NCBI RefSeq assembly: GCF_007858365.1
Contig: NZ_VFIO01000005.1
Coordinates: 124,001-188,000, forward strand
DNA: 64,000 bases
Source: Pseudomonas saxonica
GTDB lineage: Bacteria; Pseudomonadota; Gammaproteobacteria; Pseudomonadales; Pseudomonadaceae
Direction: 5' to 3'
Part shown: piece after piece, positions 35,385 through 45,551 of the stretch
How positions within the stretch are numbered: position 1 is the stretch's first letter
Layout of the letters: each line of letters opens with the position of its first letter
Position numbers and translations under genes: made by a program
Notes under the pieces: generated by a model
What the model saw: the letters and a program-made list of their open reading frames with translations, nothing else
What the model was told of the DNA's origin: nothing
Database searches by the model: none

Positions 35385-36483
35385 AAGTAAATCCGGGGCT
35401 AAACGTGCGGGCGATGTCGAATTTTTCCCTTCTGGTCGTCAAACTTATTTAGCCCCCTTGCCCTTGCCGACAAGTGAGCATCCCTTCTGTCCCTATATCA
35501 GTGCTTATAACGACACTTTTATGGATTTTGGAGGCGGCGGGCCTAAAGTATTCACTTATCAATTTAATTTGGGAGTTCCATTTACATTCGTCTGGTTGGT
35601 TGCATTCGGTTTTCCGTTATTAACCTTTCTCATTATTCTTATGGTTGGTGAGACTAATGTCAGGGATAGTTTTCAATTTGCATTGGAATTCTTTCATGTA
35701 ATGTGGCCGCAAGCGTTAGGGATGGGACTATGCCTTTCAGTAGTGTTACTTATCATCTGGCTCTACCATCACAACCTCTTCCCCAAAGTTATCCCCACCC
35801 GTTTCAATCGTCAGCGCCGCGAAGTGTGTTTTATGCCCGATGGCGCTACTGAACCCTTATTCGTCCCCTGGGAATCGCTATCCGCGTGGGTCGTACAAGC
35901 ACAAGGCGCGAGTCAATACGGTGTCATCCGCCAATACGGTATGGGCATGGGGTTTGAGCATGAGGGCGAGTTAGTCCGGGTTGAATTCCAATGCGGCAGT
36001 TTGCAGTTGGCAATTTCCAACTGGGAGGCTGTTCGCGGCTATATGGAATATGAACTCAACGACCTCTCTACCCTTCAAGATCCCCTAGGACTGCAAGAGC
36101 CCGGCGACCCGCCTCACGAAGGCTTTCATACCTTCCGCAATGCCCGCGCCGGTTTGCATCGGCGCTTGCGCGATAAGGAAGTGGGCCGGATCTACGCTTT
36201 CTTTTGGTACGTCTACCACGTGATGACGCTGTGGACGCTGCCCAATCGTTTGGTGGAATGGGAAATAAAACGCATCGCCAAAGTCGGCCGCCGGGCGTTG
36301 CCGCCCGCCATGCAAGCATGGTCCGAGCCGTTGCCGCCCGAACAATGGGCCAAGCCCAGCAGTGAACTGTTGCGACTGAGCGCCAAGGTCAAAGCCCTGA
36401 TCAAACGCTACCCGCGTACGCCGATTACTGAGATTTATGCCGAGGTGTATCGCAACGAGCCAAAGCCGCCGCGCAGCGCTTGA
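35368..36483 (+). CDS. Membrane protein, probable immunity paralogue 3 (DUF6708-like)
   Basis: 371 residues from the ATG at 35368, again 1084 bp after the previous start and coupled through the same embedded GAGGTG site. The membrane region is the most diverged of the three (LVAFGFPLLTFLIILMVGET, then a long stretch ending LIIWLYHHNLFPK). The soluble domain remains nearly identical. The C-terminus ends EPKPPRSA, extending past the point where copies 1 and 2 stop. It closes the effector-immunity island before glyA. Confidence 0.7.
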   Translation: MTVGLKSKSGAKRAGDVEFFPSGRQTYLAPLPLPTSEHPFCPYISAYNDTFMDFGGGGPKVFTYQFNLGVPFTFVWLVAFGFPLLTFLIILMVGETNVRDSFQFALEFFHVMWPQALGMGLCLSVVLLIIWLYHHNLFPKVIPTRFNRQRREVCFMPDGATEPLFVPWESLSAWVVQAQGASQYGVIRQYGMGMGFEHEGELVRVEFQCGSLQLAISNWEAVRGYMEYELNDLSTLQDPLGLQEPGDPPHEGFHTFRNARAGLHRRLRDKEVGRIYAFFWYVYHVMTLWTLPNRLVEWEIKRIAKVGRRALPPAMQAWSEPLPPEQWAKPSSELLRLSAKVKALIKRYPRTPITEIYAEVYRNEPKPPRSA

Positions 36484-36635
36484 GTGTGTGAAGAGGGCGC
36501 ACAGGTGGGCCATGTCGTAAACGCACCATTGCGTGGCGTCCGTGGGCATTTGATGCTTGCGCACCCGCCCTACCATCGGTCTCAACGGGCTATAGCCCCA
36601 CAGACCAAGGGCGCGCTGGCGCTGGGAGAATCGTC

Positions 36636-37889
36636 ATGTTCAGCAAGCAGGATCAGATTCAGGGTTACGACGACGCTTTGTTGGCCGCGATGAAGGCCGA
36701 AGATCAGCGTCAGGAAGACCATATTGAGTTGATCGCTTCGGAAAACTACACCAGTCAGCGGGTGATGGAGGCACAAGGCAGCGGCCTGACCAACAAGTAT
36801 GCCGAAGGCTACCCCGGCAAGCGCTATTACGGCGGTTGTGAGCATGTGGATAAAGTCGAGCAGTTGGCCATCGACCGCGCCAAGCAGTTGTTCGGGGCCG
36901 ATTACGCCAACGTGCAGCCGCACTCCGGCAGTCAGGCCAACGCGGCGGTGTATCTGGCATTGCTGAATGCGGGCGATACGGTGCTGGGCATGAGTCTGGC
37001 CCACGGCGGGCATTTGACCCACGGCGCCAGTGTCAGCTTCTCCGGCAAGCTGTACAACGCGGTGCAGTACGGTATCGACACCGCCACCGGTTTGATTGAT
37101 TACGACGAGGTGGAGCGACTCGCCGTCGAGCATCAACCGAAGATGATCATTGCCGGCTTTTCGGCTTACTCCAAAACCCTCGACTTCCCACGTTTTCGTC
37201 AGATTGCGGACAAAGTCGGTGCCTATCTGTTTGTCGATATGGCCCACGTTGCCGGTCTGGTGGCGGCGGGCCTGTACCCGAACCCGCTGCCCTACGCGGA
37301 TGTCGTGACCACCACCACCCACAAAACCCTGCGCGGGCCTCGCGGCGGGCTGATTCTGGCCAAGGCCAATGAAGCGCTGGAGAAGAAATTCAATTCAGCG
37401 GTGTTCCCCGGCGGGCAGGGCGGCCCGTTGATGCACGTGATCGCGGCCAAGGCGGTGTGCTTTAAAGAGGCGCTGGAGCCAGGCTTTAAAACCTATCAAA
37501 AACAGGTCATCGACAATGCTCAGGTGATGGCCGATGTGTTTATCAAACGCGGCTATGACGTGGTATCGGGCGGCACGGACAACCATCTGTTTCTGGTCAG
37601 CCTGATCCGTCAGGGCCTGACCGGCAAAGACGCTGACGCCGCAATGGGCCGGGCCCATATCACGGTGAATAAAAACGCAGTGCCCAACGACCCGCAATCG
37701 CCGTTTGTGACTTCGGGCCTGCGTATCGGCACCCCGGCGGTCACGACCCGCGGTTTCAAAGTAGCGCAGTGCACGGAGCTGGCAGGCTGGATGTGCGACA
37801 TCCTCGATCACCTCGGCGATGCCGATATCGAGGCCGATGTGGCGCGTCAGGTGACGTCGCTGTGCAAAGACTTTCCGGTTTATCGCTGA
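36636..37889 (+). CDS. glyA: Serine hydroxymethyltransferase
   Basis: 417 residues. It interconverts glycine and serine using 5,10-methylene-THF, so here it uses both products of sarcosine oxidation to make serine for SdaB. PLP lysine is K230 in [14 protein letters not shown], and the tetrahydrofolate/PLP motif SENYTSQ is near 35. GGGAGAA lies 7 bp before the ATG. It is the first gene of glyA-soxBDAG-purU-fdhA and is probably a GbdR target (a catabolic glyA1-type copy; a housekeeping copy should exist elsewhere). Confidence 0.96.
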   Translation: MFSKQDQIQGYDDALLAAMKAEDQRQEDHIELIASENYTSQRVMEAQGSGLTNKYAEGYPGKRYYGGCEHVDKVEQLAIDRAKQLFGADYANVQPHSGSQANAAVYLALLNAGDTVLGMSLAHGGHLTHGASVSFSGKLYNAVQYGIDTATGLIDYDEVERLAVEHQPKMIIAGFSAYSKTLDFPRFRQIADKVGAYLFVDMAHVAGLVAAGLYPNPLPYADVVTTTTHKTLRGPRGGLILAKANEALEKKFNSAVFPGGQGGPLMHVIAAKAVCFKEALEPGFKTYQKQVIDNAQVMADVFIKRGYDVVSGGTDNHLFLVSLIRQGLTGKDADAAMGRAHITVNKNAVPNDPQSPFVTSGLRIGTPAVTTRGFKVAQCTELAGWMCDILDHLGDADIEADVARQVTSLCKDFPVYR

Positions 37890-37911
37890 GCGCGGTTTTG
37901 GAGTAATCCCT

Positions 37912-39162
37912 ATGCAACGGTACTCAGGCTTCGGCCTCTTCAAACACTCCCTCAGCCACCACGAAAACTGGCAGAAGATGTGGCGCACACCGACCCCGAA
38001 AAAGGTGTATGACGTGATCATTGTCGGCGGTGGCGGTCACGGGTTGGCCACGGCTTATTACTTGGCCAAAGAGCACGGCATCACCAATGTGGCCGTGGTC
38101 GAAAAAGGCTGGTTGGGCGGGGGTAACACCGCGCGCAACACCACCATCGTGCGTTCCAACTATTTGTGGGACGAGTCGGCGCATCTGTACGAACACGCGA
38201 TGAAGTTGTGGGAAGGTCTGTCGCAAGACTTGAACTACAACGTGATGTTTTCCCAGCGCGGTGTCTACAACCTGTGTCACACCTTGCAAGACATGCGCGA
38301 CTCCGAGCGCCGGGTCAGCGCCAACCGCCTTAACGGGGTGGACGGTGAGCTGCTCAATGGCAAGCAAGTGGCGGACGAAATTCCCTACCTCGATTGCTCC
38401 AAAAATACCCGCTACCCGATTATCGGCGCCACTGTGCAACGGCGCGGCGGCGTGGCCCGACACGATGCCGTGGCCTGGGGCTTTGCCCGTGCCGCGGATG
38501 CACTGGGCGTGGACTTGATTCAGCAAACCGAAGTGCTGGGTTTTCGCAAAGAAAACGGCGTGTGCATCGGTGTTGAAACCAGCAAGGGTTTTATTGGTGC
38601 CAAGCGCGTGGGCGTGGTCACGGCCGGTAACTCGGGGCATATGGCGCGTCAGGCCGGCTTTCGTTTGCCCATTGAATCGCACCCGCTGCAAGCGTTGGTC
38701 TCTGAGCCGATCAAGCCGATTATCGACAGCGTGATCATGTCCAACGCCGTGCACGGTTATATCAGCCAATCCGACAAGGGTGACCTGGTCATTGGTGCCG
38801 GTATCGACGGCTGGGTTGGCTACGGTCAGCGCGGGTCATACCCGGTGATCGAGCACACCATTCAGGCGATTGTGGAAATGTTTCCGGTGTTGTCCCGCGT
38901 GCGCATGAACCGCCAATGGGGCGGCATCGTCGACACCACCCCGGATGCCTGCCCGATCATCTCCAAAACCCCGGTGCCGAATTTGTTCTTCAACTGCGGC
39001 TGGGGCACGGGTGGCTTCAAGGCCACACCGGGCTCGGGCAACGTGTTTGCCGCCAGTTTGGCCAAAGGCGAAATGCACCCGCTGGCGGCACCGTTTTCCA
39101 TTGACCGGTTTTACAACGGCGCCCTTATTGACGAACACGGCGCTGCCGCGGTCGCGCACTAA
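37912..39162 (+). CDS. soxB: Sarcosine oxidase, beta subunit
   Basis: 416 residues of the heterotetrameric enzyme that demethylates sarcosine to glycine. The FAD-binding motif [15 protein letters not shown] is near 38-52. The substrate-side and covalent-flavin region is conserved, with the [14 protein letters not shown] stretch near 329. It lies 22 bp after glyA and 14 bp before soxD, in the usual soxBDAG order. Confidence 0.96.
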   Translation: MQRYSGFGLFKHSLSHHENWQKMWRTPTPKKVYDVIIVGGGGHGLATAYYLAKEHGITNVAVVEKGWLGGGNTARNTTIVRSNYLWDESAHLYEHAMKLWEGLSQDLNYNVMFSQRGVYNLCHTLQDMRDSERRVSANRLNGVDGELLNGKQVADEIPYLDCSKNTRYPIIGATVQRRGGVARHDAVAWGFARAADALGVDLIQQTEVLGFRKENGVCIGVETSKGFIGAKRVGVVTAGNSGHMARQAGFRLPIESHPLQALVSEPIKPIIDSVIMSNAVHGYISQSDKGDLVIGAGIDGWVGYGQRGSYPVIEHTIQAIVEMFPVLSRVRMNRQWGGIVDTTPDACPIISKTPVPNLFFNCGWGTGGFKATPGSGNVFAASLAKGEMHPLAAPFSIDRFYNGALIDEHGAAAVAH

Positions 39163-39176
39163 CAGGAGAATCACCC

Positions 39177-39509
39177 ATGTTGCATATCTTCTGTCCTCAT
39201 TGCGGCGAACTGCGCTCCGAAGAAGAATTTCACGCCAGTGGCCAGGCGCACATTCCGCGCCCGCTCGATCCCAATGCCTGCACCGACAAGGAGTGGGGCG
39301 ATTACATGTTCTTCCGCGATAACCCGCGTGGCCTGCATCACGAGCTGTGGAACCACGTGGCCGGTTGCCGTCAGTTTTTCAACGCCACGCGCAACACCGT
39401 GACGTACGAGATTCTTGAAACCTACCTGATCGGCACCCAGCCGCAGTTCACCGAACAGGCCGCGCCCGTCGCGCCAACCGCCACCCGCGAGCAGGGAGAA
39501 AAGGTATGA
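39177..39509 (+). CDS. soxD: Sarcosine oxidase, delta subunit
   Basis: 110 residues, the small zinc-binding subunit. The zinc motif starts with C6-x2-C9 (FCPHCGELRSEEEF), and His and Cys residues (HHELWNHVAGC) follow. Its stop overlaps the soxA start by 4 bp, ensuring balanced synthesis. The C-terminal Ala/Pro-rich tail is slightly longer than in some homologues. Confidence 0.95.
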   Translation: MLHIFCPHCGELRSEEEFHASGQAHIPRPLDPNACTDKEWGDYMFFRDNPRGLHHELWNHVAGCRQFFNATRNTVTYEILETYLIGTQPQFTEQAAPVAPTATREQGEKV

Positions 39510-42500
39510 CTCAGACCCATCGCTTGCCCAACGGCGGCCGCGTCGATCGCACCAAAGTGCTGACATTCACCTTCAATGGCCAATCGTACAAAGGCTACGA
39601 AGGCGACACACTGGCGGCTGCATTGCTGGCCAATGGCGTGGACGTGATCGGCCGCAGCTTTAAATACTCCCGCCCCCGGGGTATCTATGCCGCAGGCGCT
39701 GAAGAGCCCAATGCGGTGCTGCAGATTGGCGCCACTGAAGGGACACAAATCCCCAACGTGCGCGCCACCCAGCAAGCCTTGTATCAAGGTCTGGTGGCCA
39801 CCAGCACCAATGGCTGGCCGAACGTCAACAATGACGTGATGGGCATTCTTGGCAAGGTCGGCGGCAAATTGATGCCGCCGGGCTTCTACTACAAAACCTT
39901 TATGTACCCGCAGTCGTTCTGGATGACATACGAAAAGTACATCCGTAAGGCGGCCGGGCTGGGCCGCTCGCCGACCCAGAATGATCCTGACACCTACGAC
40001 AACATGAACCACCATTGCGACGTGCTGGTTGTCGGCGCCGGGCCTGCCGGGTTGGCGGCGGCTTTGGCAGCGGCTCGCAGCGGTGCGCGAGTGATCGTGG
40101 CGGATGAGCAGGAGGAGTTTGGCGGCAGTCTGCTCGACAGCCGTGAAAGCCTGGACGGCAAACCGGCGATGGACTGGGTGGCTGAGGTGATGGCTGAACT
40201 CACAGCGCTACCGGATGTAGTGCTGTTGCCTCGGGCGACGGTGAACGGCTATCACGACCATAACTTTCTGACCATTCACGAACGCCTGACTGACCATCTG
40301 GGTGACCGGGCGCCGATTGGCCAGGTGCGTCAGCGTCTGCACCGGGTGCGCGCCAAGCGCGTGGTGCTGGCGACGGGGGCGTGTGAGCGCCCGCTGGTGT
40401 ACGGCAACAACGACGTGCCGGGCAATATGCTGGCGGGGGCGGTGTCGACGTATGTCCGTCGCTATGGCGTGGCACCGGGCAAAAAACTGGTGCTGAGCAC
40501 CAACAATGATCACGCCTATCGCGTGGCGTTGGACTGGCTCGATGCAGGTCGAAACGTGGTGGCAGTGGCCGATGCTCGGGGTAATCCACGGGGTGCGCTG
40601 GTCGAAGAAGCACGGGCCAAGGGCATCCGCATTCTGACCGGCAGTGCAGTGATTGAAGCGCGCGGCAGTAAGCACGTGACCGCTGCGCGGGTGGCGGCGA
40701 TTGATCTTAAACAGAACAGCGTGACCAGCCCCGGCGAATGGCTGGAGTGCGATTTGGTGGCCACGTCGGGGGGCTACAGCCCGGTGGTGCATTTGGCTTC
40801 TCACTTGGGCGGCAAGCCGACCTGGCGTGAAGATATTCTCGGTTTTGTCCCCGGCGACGCGCCGCAAAAGCGCGTGTGTGTAGGCGGCATCAACGGCGTG
40901 TATGGCTTGGGCGACAGCCTGGCCGATGGCTTTGAAGGCGGTGTGCGTGCGGCCAGCGAAGCGGGGTTCAAGGCGGTCGAGGGCGTGCTGCCCAAGGCCC
41001 TGAATCATTACGAAGAAGCGACGTTGGCGCTGTTCCATGTGCCCCATGAAAAAGGCACGGCGCGGGCACCGAAGCAATTTGTCGACTTGCAAAACGACGT
41101 CACCGCAGCGGCCATCGAGCTGGCGACCCGTGAAGGGTTTGAGTCGGTGGAGCACGTTAAACGCTATACCGCGCTGGGGTTTGGCACCGATCAGGGCAAG
41201 CTGGGCAACGTCAACGGGCTGGCGATTGCCGCTCGCTCGCTGAACGTGACCATTGCACAAATGGGCACCACCATGTTCCGCCCCAACTACACGCCGGTGA
41301 CGTTTGGCGCGATTGTGGGGCGTCATTGCGGGCATATCTTTGAGCCGGTGCGCTACACCGCGCTGCAAGCCTGGCACGTCAAGCAAGGTGCCGAGTTTGA
41401 AGATGTCGGCCAATGGAAGCGCCCGTGGTACTTCCCGCGCAACGGCGAAGATATGCAGGCGGCAGTGCAGCGCGAATGCAAGGCGGTGCGTGACAGCGTC
41501 GGCATTCTGGATGCGTCCACACTGGGCAAAATCGACATTCAAGGTCCGGATGCGCGAGAGTTTCTCAACCGTGTCTACACCAACGCGTGGACCAAACTCG
41601 ACGTGGGCAAAGCCCGTTACGGGCTGATGTGCAAAGAAGACGGCATGGTCTTCGATGACGGCGTGACCGCGTGTTTGGCCGACAACCATTTTGTGATGAC
41701 CACCACCACGGGCGGCGCGGCCCGTGTGTTGCAGTGGCTGGAAATTTATCAACAGACCGAATGGCCGGAGTTGAAGGTGTATTTCACCTCTGTCACCGAC
41801 CATTACGCGACGCTGACCTTGTCTGGCCCTAACAGCCGCAAGCTGCTGAGCGAAGTGACTGACATTGATCTGGACCGTGAAGCGTTTCCGTTTATGACGT
41901 GGAAAGAAGGCCTGGTCGGCGGTGTGCCGGCGCGGGTGTTCCGTATCTCATTTACCGGCGAACTGTCTTACGAGGTCAATATCCAGGCTGACTACGCGAT
42001 GGGCGTGCTGGAGAAAATTGTCGAGGCGGGTAAGGCGTACAACCTGACGCCGTATGGCACCGAAACCATGCACGTGCTGCGTGCCGAGAAGGGTTTCATC
42101 ATCGTCGGTCAGGACACCGACGGCTCCATGACCCCGGACGATTTGAACATGGGCTGGTGTGTGGGCCGCACCAAACCGTTTTCGTGGATCGGCTGGCGCG
42201 GCATGAACCGCGAAGACTGTGTACGTGAGCAGCGCAAGCAACTGGTGGGCCTCAAGCCGATTGATCCGGGCAAATGGCTGCCGGAGGGCGCGCAGCTGGT
42301 GTTCGATCCCAAACAAGCGATCCCGATGACGATGGTCGGCCACGTGACATCCAGCTACGCCCACAACTCGTTGGGGTATTCGTTTGCGATGGGTGTGGTC
42401 AAGGGTGGGCTCAAGCGCATCGGCGAGCGGGTGTTCTCGCCTCAAGTGGATGGCAGCGTGATCGAAGCTGAAATTGTGTCTTCGGTGTTCTTCGACCCGA

Positions 42501-42523
42501 AAGGCGAACGGCAGAATATTTGA
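39506..42523 (+). CDS. soxA: Sarcosine oxidase, alpha subunit
   Basis: 1005 residues, the usual length. Order: an N-terminal ferredoxin-like segment (FTFNGQSYKGYEGDTLAAALLANGVDV in pieces near 26-50), an NAD-binding domain (VVGAGPAGLAAALAAARSGA from about 174) and a C-terminal aminomethyltransferase (GcvT-like) domain from about 610 that binds tetrahydrofolate and captures the one-carbon unit as 5,10-methylene-THF. It overlaps soxD. A long open frame on the opposite strand is a GC-rich shadow. Confidence 0.96.
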   Translation: MTQTHRLPNGGRVDRTKVLTFTFNGQSYKGYEGDTLAAALLANGVDVIGRSFKYSRPRGIYAAGAEEPNAVLQIGATEGTQIPNVRATQQALYQGLVATSTNGWPNVNNDVMGILGKVGGKLMPPGFYYKTFMYPQSFWMTYEKYIRKAAGLGRSPTQNDPDTYDNMNHHCDVLVVGAGPAGLAAALAAARSGARVIVADEQEEFGGSLLDSRESLDGKPAMDWVAEVMAELTALPDVVLLPRATVNGYHDHNFLTIHERLTDHLGDRAPIGQVRQRLHRVRAKRVVLATGACERPLVYGNNDVPGNMLAGAVSTYVRRYGVAPGKKLVLSTNNDHAYRVALDWLDAGRNVVAVADARGNPRGALVEEARAKGIRILTGSAVIEARGSKHVTAARVAAIDLKQNSVTSPGEWLECDLVATSGGYSPVVHLASHLGGKPTWREDILGFVPGDAPQKRVCVGGINGVYGLGDSLADGFEGGVRAASEAGFKAVEGVLPKALNHYEEATLALFHVPHEKGTARAPKQFVDLQNDVTAAAIELATREGFESVEHVKRYTALGFGTDQGKLGNVNGLAIAARSLNVTIAQMGTTMFRPNYTPVTFGAIVGRHCGHIFEPVRYTALQAWHVKQGAEFEDVGQWKRPWYFPRNGEDMQAAVQRECKAVRDSVGILDASTLGKIDIQGPDAREFLNRVYTNAWTKLDVGKARYGLMCKEDGMVFDDGVTACLADNHFVMTTTTGGAARVLQWLEIYQQTEWPELKVYFTSVTDHYATLTLSGPNSRKLLSEVTDIDLDREAFPFMTWKEGLVGGVPARVFRISFTGELSYEVNIQADYAMGVLEKIVEAGKAYNLTPYGTETMHVLRAEKGFIIVGQDTDGSMTPDDLNMGWCVGRTKPFSWIGWRGMNREDCVREQRKQLVGLKPIDPGKWLPEGAQLVFDPKQAIPMTMVGHVTSSYAHNSLGYSFAMGVVKGGLKRIGERVFSPQVDGSVIEAEIVSSVFFDPKGERQNI

Positions 42524-42535
42524 ATGGGTGATCAC

Positions 42536-43168
42536 ATGACCACAGCCAATGTTTACCAACAACGCCCGGAGCCGGGTGCAAAAGCCGAATCGTCGTTGCA
42601 CCACACCGACCTTTCGAAGCTGATCGGCAAAGGCCGGCAAAACCCCGGTGTAACGGTGCGCGAGAAAAAACTGCTGGGCCATTTGACCCTGCGCGGCGAT
42701 GCCAAGGACCCGGCTTTTGCCGAAGGTGTGCACAAGGCGCTGGGCCTGGAATTACCGGTGGCTTTGAGTTTGGTGGCTAAAGGTGACTCTTCGTTGCAAT
42801 GGATGGGGCCTGATGAATGGTTGCTGATCGTTCCCGGTGGGCAAGAGTTTGCCGCGGAGCAAGCGCTGCGGGCGGCGCTGGCGGGACTGCATATTTCTGT
42901 GGTCAACGTCAGTGGCGGCCAGCAGTTGCTGGAACTGAGCGGGCCGAAGGTGCGCGAGGTGCTGATGAAGTCCACCAGTTATGACGTGCACCCGGACAAC
43001 TTTGCGGTGGGTAAAGCAGTGGGCACGGTGTTTGCCAAGTCGCAGTTGGTGATTCGCCACACCGCTGAAGACACATGGGAGCTGCTGATTCGGCGCAGCT
43101 TTTCGGAGTATTGGTGGCTATGGTTGCAGGATGCGGCAGCTGAGTTTGGGCTGAGCGTTGAGGCCTGA
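42536..43168 (+). CDS. soxG: Sarcosine oxidase, gamma subunit
   Basis: 210 residues from the ATG at 42536 (MTTANVYQQRPEPGAKAE). The ATG at 42524 touches the soxA stop but lacks a ribosome site. The GcvT-like small subunit has LQWMGPDEWLLIVPGG and STSYDVHPDNFAVGKAVGT, typical of SoxG. It is the last sox gene; a family A REP element follows, possibly limiting read-through to purU. Confidence 0.94.
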   Translation: MTTANVYQQRPEPGAKAESSLHHTDLSKLIGKGRQNPGVTVREKKLLGHLTLRGDAKDPAFAEGVHKALGLELPVALSLVAKGDSSLQWMGPDEWLLIVPGGQEFAAEQALRAALAGLHISVVNVSGGQQLLELSGPKVREVLMKSTSYDVHPDNFAVGKAVGTVFAKSQLVIRHTAEDTWELLIRRSFSEYWWLWLQDAAAEFGLSVEA

Positions 43169-43179
43169 GTGAAGGCCGG

Positions 43180-43289
43180 CCCTCACCCCAACCCTCTCCC
43201 GGAGGGAGAGGGGGCTAATGTGTGGCGTTGCATACATTTGCTTTTGCTCTAAGTCCCCTCTCCCTCTGGGAGAGGGTTAGGGTGAGGGG
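43180..43289. repeat. REP-like element, family A (inverted pair)
   Basis: CCCTCACCCCAACCCTCTCCC and its inverted partner enclose about 50 bp in the soxG-purU gap, 38 bp before purU. Confidence 0.85.
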
Positions 43290-43327
43290 CTTTTGCGTTT
43301 CATATCAAAACTACAAGGGACTCCCTC

Positions 43328-44185
43328 ATGAGCCGTGCCCCCGACACCTGGATTCTCACCGCCGATTGCCCAAGCATGCTGGGCACCGTGGATGCGGTGA
43401 CGCGTTACTTGTTCGAACACCGTTGCTACGTCACCGAGCACCATTCCTTTGATGACCAGCGCTCCGGTCGCTTTTTTATTCGGGTCGAGTTCCGCCAGCC
43501 TGACGGGTTCAACGAAGGTGAGTTCCGCGCCGGCTTGCAGGAGCGTAGCCAGGCCTTCGGCATGACCTTCGAACTGACGCCCCCGCACCATCGCCCTAAA
43601 GTGGTGATCATGGTGTCCAAGGCCGATCACTGCCTCAACGACCTTCTTTACCGCCAGCGCATCGGCCAATTGTCGATGGACGTGGTGGCCGTGGTGTCCA
43701 ATCACCCGGACCTCGAACCCCTGGCCCAATGGCACGGCATTCCCTACCACCACTTTGCCCTCGACCCGGCCAACAAACCCGCGCAAGAGGCCAAGGTGTG
43801 GCAAGTGATCGAAGACACCGGCGCCGAACTGGTCATTCTCGCGCGCTACATGCAAGTGCTGTCACCCGAGCTGTGCCGCAAGCTGGACGGCAAAGCGATC
43901 AACATCCATCACTCACTGCTGCCCGGCTTCAAGGGTGCCAAGCCCTATCACCAGGCCTACGAGAAAGGGGTCAAGCTGGTGGGGGCGACCGCGCACTACA
44001 TCAACAACGACCTGGACGAAGGCCCGATCATTGCGCAAGGCGTTGAGGTGGTCGATCACAGCCACTACCCCGAAGACTTGATCGCCAAAGGCCGCGATAT
44101 TGAAGCCCAGACCTTGGCACGAGGAGTGGGTTATCACATCGAACGGCGCGTTTTCCTAAATGGAGGTCGTACGGTGGTCCTCTGA
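43328..44185 (+). CDS. purU: Formyltetrahydrofolate deformylase
   Basis: 285 residues. The N-terminal ACT domain (about 8-85) is followed by the formyltransferase catalytic domain with N192, H194 and D230 (NIHHSLLPGFKGAKPYH and LDEGPII). It hydrolyses 10-formyl-THF to formate and THF, recycling folate charged during sarcosine oxidation. Its place between sox and fdhA matches P. aeruginosa, where this extra purU copy belongs to betaine catabolism. Confidence 0.95.
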   Translation: MSRAPDTWILTADCPSMLGTVDAVTRYLFEHRCYVTEHHSFDDQRSGRFFIRVEFRQPDGFNEGEFRAGLQERSQAFGMTFELTPPHHRPKVVIMVSKADHCLNDLLYRQRIGQLSMDVVAVVSNHPDLEPLAQWHGIPYHHFALDPANKPAQEAKVWQVIEDTGAELVILARYMQVLSPELCRKLDGKAINIHHSLLPGFKGAKPYHQAYEKGVKLVGATAHYINNDLDEGPIIAQGVEVVDHSHYPEDLIAKGRDIEAQTLARGVGYHIERRVFLNGGRTVVL

Positions 44186-44273
44186 TCACCGGCACAGGTT
44201 CTAAGCTGCAGGCAGATCGGCTTGCGGCGTACCGCTGTCGATCCCCCCTCCAACAATAACAAGGGTGAACTCG

Positions 44274-45470
44274 ATGGCTGACAATCGCGGTGTGGTGTAC
44301 CTGGGCAATGGCCAGGTTGAAGTGCAGAGCATTCCTTTTCCGAAGATGCAAAACCCTCAAGGCAAACCCATTCACCACGGCGTGATTCTGCGTGTGGTGT
44401 CGACCAATATCTGTGGTTCCGATCAGCACATGGTGCGGGGGCGCACCACGGCGCAAACCGGGCTGGTGCTGGGCCATGAGATCACTGGCGAGGTGATTGA
44501 AGCCGGGCGTGATGTGGAACATTTGAAGGTCGGCGATTTGGTGTCGGTGCCGTTCAACGTGGCGTGCGGGCGCTGCCGCAGTTGCAAGGAGCAAAACACT
44601 GGCGTGTGCCTGACCGTCAACCCGGCCCGTCCCGGCGGCGCCTATGGTTACGTGGACATGGGCGATTGGGTCGGCGGCCAGGCTGAATATGTATTGGTGC
44701 CGTATGCCGATTTCAATCTGCTCAAACTGCCTGACCGCGATGCAGCGATGGAAAAAATCCGCGATCTGACCTGCCTCTCCGACATTCTACCCACCGGCTA
44801 CCACGGCGCAGTGACTGCGGGCGTGGGGCCGGGCAGCACGGTGTATATCGCCGGTGCCGGCCCGGTTGGGCTGGCTGCCGCGGCTTCGGCGCGCTTGCTC
44901 GGCGCGGCAGTGGTGATAGTCGGTGATGTGAACCCGATCCGTCTGGCCCACGCCAAGGCGCAGGGGTTTGAAATTGCCGATCTGTCCAAAGACACCCCGT
45001 TGCACGAGCAAATTGCCGAGTTACTGGGTGAGCCGGAAGTAGATTGTGCGGTTGATGCGGTGGGCTTTGAAGCCCGTGGTCATGGCCATGACGGGGTTAA
45101 ACACGAAGCGCCCGCCACTGTGCTCAACTCACTGATGGGTGTGGTACGGGTGGCGGGCAAAATTGGTATTCCGGGGCTGTATGTGACTGAAGATCCGGGA
45201 GCCGTGGACGCTGCTGCGAAAATGGGCAGCTTGAGCATCCGCTTCGGACTGGGCTGGGCCAAGTCCCACAGCTTCCATACGGGCCAGACACCGGTGATGA
45301 AGTACAACCGCCAACTGATGCAGGCGATCATGTGGGACCGGATCAAGATTGCCGATATTGTCGGCGTCGAAGTGATTAGCCTGGACGATGCGCCGCGCGG
45401 CTATGGCGAATTTGATGCCGGGGTGCCGAAGAAGTTTGTGATTGATCCGCACCGGTTGTTCAGTCAGTAA
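44274..45470 (+). CDS. fdhA: Glutathione-independent formaldehyde dehydrogenase
   Basis: 398 residues from the ATG at 44274 (MADNRGVVYLGNGQ), 7 bp after AAGGGTG; a GTG at 44265 is rejected. It is a zinc medium-chain dehydrogenase with catalytic ligands C47 and H68, and structural zinc cysteines C98, C101, C104 and C112, as in the P. putida enzyme. The NAD fold has AGAGPVGLAAAASA near 179. It oxidises the formaldehyde released by GbcAB, DgcAB and Sox to formate. Confidence 0.96.
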   Translation: MADNRGVVYLGNGQVEVQSIPFPKMQNPQGKPIHHGVILRVVSTNICGSDQHMVRGRTTAQTGLVLGHEITGEVIEAGRDVEHLKVGDLVSVPFNVACGRCRSCKEQNTGVCLTVNPARPGGAYGYVDMGDWVGGQAEYVLVPYADFNLLKLPDRDAAMEKIRDLTCLSDILPTGYHGAVTAGVGPGSTVYIAGAGPVGLAAAASARLLGAAVVIVGDVNPIRLAHAKAQGFEIADLSKDTPLHEQIAELLGEPEVDCAVDAVGFEARGHGHDGVKHEAPATVLNSLMGVVRVAGKIGIPGLYVTEDPGAVDAAAKMGSLSIRFGLGWAKSHSFHTGQTPVMKYNRQLMQAIMWDRIKIADIVGVEVISLDDAPRGYGEFDAGVPKKFVIDPHRLFSQ

Positions 45471-45484
45471 GAGCCGCTGAAAAA

Positions 45485-45511
45485 CAGCACTCCGGGACGA
45501 GCGGAGTGCTG
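45485..45511. terminator. Strong hairpin terminator between fdhA and the Rhs array
   Basis: CAGCACTCC and GGAGTGCTG form a perfect 9-bp stem around a 9-base loop. Five A's precede it, giving TTTTT on the minus strand after the Rhs genes. On the plus strand, AAAATTT follows. It probably serves both converging units. Confidence 0.85.
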
Positions 45512-45551
45512 AAAATTTGAGATGAAAATTTACTCACAGAAGGGCGTTTGT

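Noticed and set aside
36484..36635. Possible glycine riboswitch before glyA
   Set aside because: Only about 150 bp are available and no tandem aptamer-like pairing or conserved core was seen.
40208..41803. A 531-codon open frame antisense to soxA
   Set aside because: Low-complexity His/Arg/Gln-rich translation with no motif; soxA is certain.
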